This document shows positions 11,885-21,174 of a stretch of DNA of 64,000 nucleotides, piece by piece. The position numbers were made by a program, and so were the translations under genes. The stretch spans positions 95,085,845 through 95,149,844 of the forward strand of contig NC_087062.1 of assembly GCF_963678635.1 (NCBI RefSeq). The letters run 5' to 3'. The notes beneath the pieces are model-generated. The model had not been told where the DNA came from. It did no database searches and worked only from the letters and a program-made list of their open reading frames with translations. Source of the stretch: Symsagittifera roscoffensis. Taxonomy: Eukaryota > Xenacoelomorpha > Acoela > Convolutidae. How positions within the stretch are numbered: the first letter of the stretch is position 1; each line of letters opens with the position of its first letter.

Positions 11885-14760
11885 TCCACGGAAAGGGAAG
11901 TGTCGCAGGACAACTAGTACCAGTGGAATATAACCGATTGACAGTGTCGGAGACTGTGTCAATAGATGAACCCGCCGGTGGATACATGGAGATGTTGGAG
12001 TACCGAAACTCGGCTAGAGGGTATGTGATGGCTCTGGAAGACAAGAGTGCCATGGAGGGTTATCTGGAGACAATGCTGCAAGGCACCACCCTCAAGCAGA
12101 AAGCGTACTGGACTTTAGCGTCGTCTGACATACAAGCAGAAACGATAGAGCAGTTGGTGAGCCTTCCATGGAAAGCAGTAGTATTAAGGTATTTCGAAGA
12201 AGAAATGAGGACTACGCCAAGAATACATGCTCTCGTGGCAGTGCCTTTCGTAAGAACAGAGTTACAACTCAGGTTCGCCTGGTGCATGATGGGACTGACT
12301 CGCGATGAATATGATTCAGAAGAAAGGAAGAGGTCAAAAGAGGAGAAGGTTTTCCTTATGACGAACCTGAGGGATCTGATAGTCCAAGAGGGAGCAGCAG
12401 TAGCGTGTGCAAAGCGGAGAGACGCTCTCTGTTTCATTCGATTCCTGATAGAGCAGATTTCAGTACCTGCATTAAACACCTGTGTTAAAATGTTGAGGGA
12501 AGGCGAGGAGCGAGCAAAAGCCTTATTCTTGCTAGCACTGCTGGATATGCAGCAAAGTGAACCGATGAGGGTGAACATGAAAGAACCTGAGGAATTGGAA
12601 CCCATGAAAAAGATAGACGAAATCAGGAGATTCTCAAACAAGGAGCTGAGACTCACTAAAGAATCTATGGGGGCACTGCCGAAATCCAGTGAATAATGTG
12701 GACCGATCAAGAAGAAGTCGTACAGCTACGTATCCGGAATCATAGGGATAGCGTACAACCCTTTCCTGAGTGAAGACATACGTGATTGCTTCTTCGATTA
12801 CGAGCAGGCAGTGTTGCTAAGATTCTGGACGTCGAGAATTGTAACGATTAAGAGCGCTACCAATCCTCAGATCAAATTGGGACTGGTCTTGGAAGAAGAA
12901 GTGACTGCACCTTCCTTACCAAAATCCGACAAAAGAGTGGAGTTTGGGTTGGGATTCTCAAATGAATTACTGAGAACGAGCTTGATGGTAGTGTGGGAAT
13001 TTATGAGGCCATCATGGTGTCCTAGGCCCAATGCTGACTCGATATTACGGGCGACACAAGACGTGCAGAGGGAACTGAACGCAGATTGTAACCTGCGTGA
13101 CCTTAACATCATATATAACGTGATGACAACGGCCTCTAGGAGCAACGGTGAAGATAAAGTGGAGTTGCCTGGCTGGGGACCAGAAGACTGGGTCAAACCT
13201 GGTAGCTGTCTGGCGGAAGTCTGTGGACTGGATGGTCACGTTTGTGGAGGTCTGGACTGTGTGGAGACCCTAGAGAGACAACACAAGCAATTGACGGTAT
13301 TGTTTGGGATTGTCCTGATGAAAGCAAGAACGGAAATGGAACTGATAGCGGATTGCCATGGAGGAACTGAGGTGAATCTAGTGACTGCACTAGGATTCCA
13401 CAGCATGTTTAGTTCTTTAGAGTCACTATTGAATCTAGAACAGAGACATGAGATGGTCACTGCCATCAGTGTAGAAGTATTCCCAGGAGTTCTGCAGACT
13501 GAGCAGAAATACATAGGAAAATGGAGCGAAGCAATCGAGACGGAAATGAACATTAGACACAGTGAGACTTATTGTAGACCATCAGGAGCACAATATTTGG
13601 TGGGTTCAACATTGGCTCCAATGTGCAAGAGCAGATACCCTGTACATTTCGTAGCTGTGGACGTGAAGAGTACAAGAACGATTGTGGATCAAGCCTTCTC
13701 AGTGCCGAAGTGTGTGAGATCGGCGAGAATGTCCGAGAAGTCATACGAGTTGCTTTGTAAGATGTTCTCAGCAGTTCCAGAGACAACCAAAGAAGAATTG
13801 GAGTCAATATTAGGAAAGAAGTTCATGGGATATGTGAGCAGGAACTTCAGTGACTTCGAGAGACAGAAACAGAGAGGATCAACTGTTACAGATTACAATA
13901 CAGTAGACGAGAATGATGAAGTCCACCGAGTGATGATGGAAGTGGAACCATTACTGGAAGCTTCGGGAAAACGTAATTGGAGGAGCATCATGTTGACACA
14001 TGACGAGTTTCCCTGCCACTGCTTGCTGCAGACCTGGTGGTATCCCAAGCGTAGTAATCTGGTGTTGATCTGGGACTCTGGAGAGCTGCTCTCCATGGGT
14101 TTACCAGACTCATCACAGCCCATAACAATAGTGATAGTGGGAGTTATGATGGCGATACGATGGCTGGAAGCTCATTTGAAAGAAAACAATAGACAGGAGG
14201 CACTGACGAGAGAACAGTTGCGGAAATTGGATTGTCCGAAAGATTTAGATCTTTTTGAGACAATGTGCAAGATTCTAAACATTCCGATGGAAAAGTAGAA
14301 GATATGGGCAGGAAAACGATTGATGCCATTGTTCAGAGCTAACATGACTGCATGGTTGTACGAATATGCTAAGAAGCATATGTCGAAGCACGGCAGAGTA
14401 TACAGTGAATATCAGCTGGAAATTGGAGCAGGAGCTTTCAAGCGAGCTCTTGTGACTCATCGGAATGCAGTAACCACCGCTGTAAAAAAAATTTCCAGGA
14501 CAAGTGAACGTAGTGGAAAGGAGAAGGAAGAGATGTTGAAGGAAGTTTTGGAGAGAAACGTGACGTTGTGTCTCCACAACAGCTTCTGCCGAAACAGAGA
14601 ATCTAACGTGGATCCCCTACCTTGTTGCAAACAGAGGGTAGAAGAGCAGAAGTGTTGGAGGACTGCTTCCAACAGCGTCAGAATAGCTAATGATGTGTTG
14701 CAAGACACAGAAACTGAAAGTGCGGAGTCAGTATCGCAGGAGGAAGAGATGGAACATTGA
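11881..14760 (+). pseudogene. ORF2 of copy A, C-terminal third: unknown function (nearly intact)
   Basis: Continues the frame to a stop shared with copy B (after EEMEH, 14758-14760). Only two point stops interrupt it: TAA at 12694-12696 (TAC in copy B) and TAG at 14296-14298 (AAG in copy B). The protein is not recognised. It is helical, with a cysteine-containing patch (CGLDGHVCGGLDC, about 13220-13260) that could bind metal, a hydrophobic segment PITIVIVGVMMAIRW (about 14119-14163) and a second cysteine cluster near 14570-14660. No signal peptide, furin site or fusion peptide was recognised, so I do not call it an envelope protein. Confidence 0.7.
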
Positions 14761-15573
14761 CGAATGGTCGAAAGAACAAGATGCAAAAAGAGACAAAATT
14801 AGAAGAATTTTGAAGTTTTAGAACTTCTAAACAACAAAAAAAGAAGAAAACAAAGGAGTGACGAATTAATTTATGTGTGTGAAAAAACTCAAGTGAGAAA
14901 CTAAGCAACCAAGTTGTAATTGAAACCTGAAACATTTAGTTGAGTTTTGAACCTTAAAGAATTTATTGCATTTTTAAATTTGCATTTTGATTTTTAGTTA
15001 AGTGGCTTTAGAGACACTTACTTATTATGTATTTAGAAAGGCTTGAGTAAAGAGTATATTTAAATATTCCAGCCTGCATGACTGTTTTTAATCAACTAGG
15101 AGAACTGATCACTTTGTGGTGATATGAAAGGCTTGGGTAATCTCTCGAAGAGGGAGATTGTTTCATTGTTCTTTCTAACCACAGAGTTTCTTAGTTTTAA
15201 TATTCAGTACATTAACAAGCAAGATTTCCGAAGGGAAGTAGCATAGTAGGATAATTTTAGTTTGTTGGTTGGCAGGACTGTCCTGCAAACCAACACCTTT
15301 TAAAAATCTAGGAGAGAAGTTTTTAGTCAGGACATTGACATTGGAAGTCGGAAAAGATGTTTTTATCTTAGGTAATATCCTCAATGTGCAGATTAGTGAA
15401 AAACTTGAGTGCTATAGTGATGTAGTATGCTGCCATTTATATTCTGCAGTGAGTCGATATGACGTGGATTAAGTAATTTCGTGCATTTTGTGTATTCTGT
15501 TCGATGACACTGTATCTATTTTACGAACATTGCGAGATTCAATGAGGACCTTGACTGGACTGTCCGGGGAGTA
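14761..15573 (+). other. 3' untranslated region of copy A with polypurine tract
   Basis: Non-coding DNA between the ORF2 stop and the LTR, about 90% identical to 17394-18204 in copy B. It holds short inverted motifs, such as TTGTTGGTTGGCAGGACTGTCCTGC near 15258-15285 containing CAGGACTGTCCTG. Immediately before the LTR is a purine run GGGGAGTA (15566-15573), placed where the plus-strand primer (polypurine tract) of an LTR element should be. No gene is seen. Confidence 0.6.
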
Positions 15574-16313
15574 TGTGACATTCGACCAGAATGGATCAAA
15601 ATGCAGATTCGGCATATTCGAGTTTTTAGCAGCGAACCTTCCAAATTAAAGGTTTTAAGCAATTAACAACGTTATTGGGACGATTAGAAAAACGGCGAAG
15701 GTCAAGATATTCTGGTATTTTGAAATTTTAAAAATTCGAAGTATGACGTCATATTTCTGAGAAACGTCAGAAACGGCCATTTTGGCAGAAAACTGGAAGA
15801 AAAACACAACAACAATAGTGACGATAGCGATAACAACGAAAATTGTGATTGAGAAACAACAACAGATTGCAGGAATAGCAGAGACCATTCCGAGTTGCAA
15901 CTATTGTGTCGCTACAATAGTTGCTAGGCCGTTGCAAACAACGGTGAAGGGTGGAAAACCAGCCTTCCGGAAGGAGAATAAGGGCCTTATTTCCCCGGAT
16001 TCAGGAATCCGGAGGGGCTCGGGACTGGAACTTTTACTAACTTATATAAACTTTTAGCTTCCCTATTATGTCCTGAGTTGAATTTAATTAACATCTGAAT
16101 TCATTCTACTAAGATGAGAAGCTAGGAGTTGGGGGAAAGGGTTGATCCATCTTCGATGGAGATGATGATTTTTATCTACTGAACAAAAACAATAATAATT
16201 CAATAAGTAGTAGTAGCCCTGATTTTAGGAGTGACCTCGTGGTCTGGGGATACTGAGACCCAGCCATGAGCTCACTATTTCTGCATGCAATCTAGTTAAT
16301 TTGAGTGTTTTGA
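15574..16313 (+). repeat. 3' LTR of copy A (homologous part)
   Basis: Begins TGTGACATTCGACC directly after the purine run. It is about 98% identical over the stretch compared to the reverse complement of the 5' LTR of copy B (39123-39863), but only about 80-90% to the 3' LTR of copy B. It has a TATA-like box (TTATATAAAC near 16043-16052) and a CCGGATTC...GAATCCGG hairpin near 15993-16013. The short ORF at 15782 on the + strand lies inside the LTR and is not a gene. Homology to the 5' LTR stops near 16313, although the match to copy B's downstream arm continues to 16469. Confidence 0.85.
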
Positions 16314-16642
16314 CCGAAGCCGAAATCAGTAACGTTTTCGTCGACCCGATGTTAGAAAGAACACCGAAAGTACTGGCTTGGTAGAGACGGTTAAAAGCAT
16401 TTAAAGCTCTGTTTAGACGTTGGCCAGTCGTCTTAGGACTTAGTTTTATTTTCCGTCGATATGTATCTTTGTAACATTCGCCCAGAAGATACATATCGAC
16501 GGAAAATAAAACTAAGTCCTAAGACGACTGGTTAACGTCTAAACATAGCTTTATATGCTTTTCACCGTCTCTACCAAGCCAGTACTTTTGGTGGTCTTTT
16601 CTAACATCGGGTCGACAAAAACGTTACTGCTTTCGGCTTCGG
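16314..16642. repeat. Palindrome centre: 156-bp arms beyond the LTR homology
   Basis: 16314-16469 and 16486-16642 are reverse complements of each other (about 93%) around the 16-bp spacer, yet neither matches the sequence next to copy B's 5' LTR at 39122 and below. They are therefore either host flank duplicated with the element, or an LTR part that the 5' LTR has lost or replaced. The innermost about 50 bp (GATATGTATCTT / AAGATACATATC end) are perfectly matched. No coding is seen. Confidence 0.85.
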
Positions 16643-17393
16643 TCAAAACACTCAAATTAACTTAATTACATGCAGAAATAGTGAGCTCATGGCTGGGTCT
16701 CAGTATCCCCAGACCACGAGGTCACTCCTAAAAACAGGCTACTACTATTTATTATATTACTATTGTTTTTGTTCAGTAGATAAAAATCATCATCTTCATC
16801 GAAGATGGATCAACCCTTTCCCCCAGCTCCTAGCTTCTCATCCTTATCAAAATGAATCCAGTTGATAATTAAATTCAAATCAGGACATGACAAGAAGCTA
16901 AAATTTTATATAAAAGAATAAAAGTTTCAGTTCCGAAACCCTTCCGGATTCTTGAATCCACTGAATCAAGCTCGTTAATCTTGATTTCTTCTTAATCCGG
17001 AAGGCTGTCCTCCACCCTTCACCGCTGTCTGCAACGGCCTTGCAACTATTGTAGCGACACAATAGTTGCAACTCGGATCTTTTTCTGCTATTCCTGCAAT
17101 CTGCTGTTGTTTTTTGATCACGACTCTCGTAGTTATCGTCTGCGCAACTAATGTTGTTGTGTTTTTCTTCGACCGTTTTGCCAAAATGGCCGTTTCTGAC
17201 GTTTCTCAGAGAAGTTACGTAATCACTTCGAAAATTTAAAAATTAGCAATTCCCGAATCCTTCAACCTTCACGTTTTTTCCCATCGTTCAAATAACGTCG
17301 TTAATCCTTTAAAATCACTAATTCGGAAGGCTCGCTGCTAAATTTTCGAATTCCGCAGAGATTGCATTTTTCACATTCTGGTCGAATGTCACA
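16643..17393 (-). repeat. 3' LTR of copy B
   Basis: Direct repeat of 39123-39863. In element sense it starts TGTGACATTCGACC at 17393 after an ACTCTCC/GGAGAGT purine tract. It is clearly more divergent from its own 5' LTR (roughly 80% over the U3-like half, about 90% or more near 16650-16860) than the copy A LTR is. This is unexpected for a single insertion, whose two LTRs are identical at birth. Confidence 0.85.
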
Positions 17394-18204
17394 TACTCTC
17401 CGGACAATCCGGTCAATGTCCTCATTGAATCATGCAATGTTCGTAAAATGGATACAGTGTCATCGAACAGAATTTACAAAATGCACGAAAGTACTTTTAT
17501 CCACGTCACATCGACTCACTGCAGAATTTAAATGGCATCATACTACATCACTATTGCCTTCAAATTCTTCCATTAATCTGCACATTGAGGATATGACCTA
17601 AGATAAAACATATTTTCTGACTTCCAGTGTCAATGTCCCGATTAAAACTTTTTCTCTTAGATTTAAAAGGTGCTGGCTTGCAGGACAGTCCTGCCAACCA
17701 ACAAGCTAAAATTTTCCTACTATGCTATTCCCTTGCTTGTTATTGTCCTGAATATTAAAACTAAGAAACTCTGTGGTTAGCAAGAACAATGAAACAATCT
17801 CCCTCTTCGAGAGATTACTCAAGCCTTCCATGTCACCACAAAGTGATCAGTTCTCCTAGCTGATTAAAAACAGGCATGCAGGCTGGAATATTTAAATATA
17901 CTCCTTCACTTAAGCCTTTCTAAATAAATAGTAAGTGAGTGTCTGTAAAGCCACTCAACTAAAATCAAAATGCAAATTTATAAGTGCAACAATTTCAAAA
18001 CTCAACTAAATGTTTCAGTTTTCAATTACAACTTGGTTGCTTGGTTTCTCACTTGAATTTTTTCACACACATAAAACAATTCTGAGTTTTAACTTTTTCT
18101 TCATTACTCCTTTGTTTTCTTCTTTTTTCGTCGTTTAGAAGTTCTAAAACTTCTAAATTCTTCTAATTTTCGTCTCTTTTTCCATCTTGCTTTTCGGTCA
18201 TTCG
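17394..18204 (-). other. 3' untranslated region of copy B
   Basis: The counterpart of 14761-15573, about 90% identical with several small indels. No gene is seen; the short + strand reading frame at 17362-17601 has no support. Confidence 0.6.
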
Positions 18205-21115
18205 TCAATGCTCCATTTCTTCCTCCTGTGATACTGACTCTGCACTCTCAGTCTCCGTATCTTGTAACACGTCGTTAGCAATCCTGACGCTGCAGGAAGC
18301 CGTCCTCCAACACTTCTGCTCTTCTACCCTCTGTTTACAACAAGGTAGGGGATCCACGTTAGAATCTCTGTTCCTGCAGATGCTGTTGTGGAGACACAAC
18401 GTCACGTTTCTCTCCAAATCTTCCTTTAACATCTCTGCCTTCTCCTTTCCACTACGTTCACTCGTCCTGGAAATTCTTTTCACAGCGGTGGTCACTGCAT
18501 TCCGATGAGTCACGAGAGCTCGCTTAAAAGCTCCTGCTCCAATGTCCAGCTGATATTCACTGTACACTCTGCCATGCTTCGACATATGCTTCTTCGCATA
18601 CTCGTACAACCATGCAGTCATATTAGCTCTGAACCATGGCATCAATCGTTTCCTTGCCCATATCTTCTTAACTTCCATCGGAATGTTTAGAATTTTGCAC
18701 ATTGTCTCAAAAAGATCTAAATCTTTTAGACAATCTAATTTCCGCAACTGTTCTCTCGTCGGTGCCTCCTGTCTGTTATTTTCTCTCACATTAGCTTCCA
18801 GCCATCGTATCGCCATCATAACTCCCACTATCACTATTGTTATGGGCTGTGATGAATCTGGTAAACCCATGGAGAGCAGCTCTCCAGAGTCCCAGATCAA
18901 CATCAGATTACTACGCTTGGGATACCACCAGGTCTGCAGCAAGCAGTGGCAAGGAAACTCGTCATGCGTCAACATGATGCTGCTCCAATTACGTTTTCCC
19001 GAAGCTTCCAGCAATGGTTCCACTTCCATTATCACTCGGTGGACTTCATCATTCTCATCTACTGCATTGTAATCTGTGACAGTTGATCCTCTCTGTTTCT
19101 GTCTCTCGAAGTCACTGAAGTTCCTGCTCACATATCCCATGAACTTCTTTGCTAATATTGACTCCAATTCTTGTTTGGTTGTCTCTGGAACTGCTGAGAA
19201 CATCTTACAAAGCAACTCGTATGACTTCTCGGACATTCTCGCCAGTCTCACACACTTCGGCACTGAGAAGGCTTGATCCACAATCGTTCTTGTACTCTTC
19301 ACGTCCACAGCTACGAAATGGAGCCAATGTTGAACCCACCAAATATCGTTCTCCTGATGGTCTACAATAAGTCTCACTGTGTCTAATGTTCATTTCCGTC
19401 TCGATTACTTCCCTCCATTTTCCTATGTATTTCTGCTCAGTCTGCAGAACTCCTGGGAAAACTTCTACACTGATGGCTGTGACCATCTCATGTTTCTGTT
19501 CTAGATTCAATAGTGACTCTAAAGAACCAAACATGCTGTAGAATCCTAGTGCAGTCACTAGATTCACATCGGTTCCTCCATGGCAATCTGCTATCAGTTC
19601 CGTTTCTGTTCTTGCTTTCATCACTACGTTTCCAAACAATGCCGTCAATTACTTGTGTTGTTTTTCCAGGGTCTTCACACAGTCCATACCTCCACAAACG
19701 TGACCCTCCAGTCCACAGACTTCCGCCAGACAGCTACCAGGTTTGACCCAGTCTTCTGGTCCCCAGCCAGGCAACTCCACTTTATCTTCTCCGTTGCTCT
19801 TAGAGGCCGTTATCATCACATTATATATGATGTTGAGGTCACGCAGGTTACAGTCTGCATTCAGTTCCCTCTGTACGTCTTGTGTTGCCCGTAATATTGA
19901 GCCAGCGTTGGGACTAGGACACCATGATGGCCTCATCATTTCCCACACTGCCATCAAGCTCGTTCTCAGTAATTCATCTGAGAATCCCAACCCAAACTCG
20001 ACTCTTTTGTCGGATTTTGGTACTGAAGGTGCAGTCACCTCTTCTTCCAAGACCAGTCCCAATTTGGCCTGTGTATTGTTAACGCTGTTAATCGTTACAA
20101 TTCTGGACGTCCAGAATCTTAGCAACACCGCCTGCTCATAATCGAAGAAGCAATCGCGTATGTCTTCACTCAGGAAAGGATTGTACGCTATCCCTATGAT
20201 CCCGGATACGTAGCTATACGATTTCTTCTTGATCGGTCCACAGTATTCACTGGATCTCGGCAATGCTCCCATAGATTCTTTAGAGAGTCTCAGCTCCTTG
20301 TTTGAGAATCTCCTGATTTCGTCTATCTTTTTCATGGGTTCCAATTCCTCAGGTTCTTTCATGTTCACCCTCATCGGTTTACTTTGCTGCATATCCAGCA
20401 GTGCTAGCAAGAATAAGGCTTTTGCTCGCTCCTCGCCTTCCCTCAACATTTTAACACAGGTGTTTAATGCAGGTACTGAAATCTGCTCTATCAGGAATCG
20501 AATGAAACAGAGAGCGTCTCTCCGCTTTGCACACGCTACTGTTGCTCCCTCTTGGACTATCAGATCCCTCAGGTTCGTCATAAGGAAAACCTTCTCCTCT
20601 TTTGACCTCTTCCTTTCTTCTGAATCATATTCATCGCGAGTCAGTCCCATCATGCACCAGGCGAACCTGAGTTGTAACTCTGTTCTTACGAAAGGCACTG
20701 CCACGAGAGCATGTGTTCTTGGCGTAGTCCTCATTTCTTCTTCGAAATACCTTAATACTACTGCTTTCCATGGAAGGCTCACCAACTGCTCTATCGTTTC
20801 TGCTTGTATGTCAGACGACGCTAAAGTCCCGTACGCCTTCTGCTTGAGGGTGGTGCCTTGCAACATCGTTTCCAGATAACCCTCCATGGTTTTTTCGTCT
20901 TCCAGGGCCATTACATACCCTCTATCCGAATTTCGGTATTCTAACATCTCCATGTATCCACCGGTGGGTTCATCTATCGACACAGTCTCCGACACTGTTA
21001 GTCGGTTATAATCCACTGGTGTTAGCTGTCCTGCGACACTTCCCTTTCCATGATTCATGGGAGACGGCTTGAAGTCTTTCATTGTGCTCTCTCCACATTG
21101 GCAGAGTATTTCCAT
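18205..21115 (-). pseudogene. ORF2 of copy B, C-terminal third: unknown function (two lesions)
   Basis: The same protein segment as 11881-14760. It is open from 21115 to a TAA at 19649-19651 (CAA in copy A), then to a short deletion near 19318-19325 that shifts the frame (copy A keeps the missing MCKSRYPV stretch), then open to the shared stop at 18205. It has the cysteine patch CGLEGHVCGGMDC (about 19690-19730) and the hydrophobic PITIVIVGVMMAIRW segment (about 18803-18847). Sequence near 18920-19320 is about 98% identical to copy A, while the 20.8 kb region is about 92%. Function unknown. Confidence 0.7.
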
Positions 21116-21174
21116 TTCTAAGGTTGCTCCAGTCAGAGTGCGGTCACTCCTTTTGGATTTATAACCTGTCGACT

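Larger units (their letters stand above)
1..16313 (+). mobile_element. Giant Ty3/Gypsy-like LTR retrotransposon, copy A (5' part outside the window)
   Basis: The order on the + strand is reverse transcriptase, RNase H, integrase, truncated macrodomain, spacer, giant second ORF, 3' region and LTR. The DDE-type integrase placed after RT/RNase H is the Ty3/Gypsy gene order. The copy is dead: it has many stops and frameshifts, for example a deletion near 130-150 and stops at 1984-2000, 3895, 5051, 9772, 12694 and 14296. It also lost most of the N-terminal half of the macrodomain. It is the partner of copy B in the inverted repeat. Confidence 0.9.

Noticed and set aside
11881-14760. ORF2 C-terminal part as a retroviral-type envelope gene, because of its position after pol.
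   Set aside because: No signal peptide, furin-like site or fusion peptide was recognised; the one hydrophobic stretch is short. The position alone is not enough.
15782-16057. A 91-codon reading frame (and counterparts at 16975-17184 and 39338-39655).
   Set aside because: These lie inside the LTRs and are conserved only because the LTR is; the Thr/Ile-rich product has no domain character.
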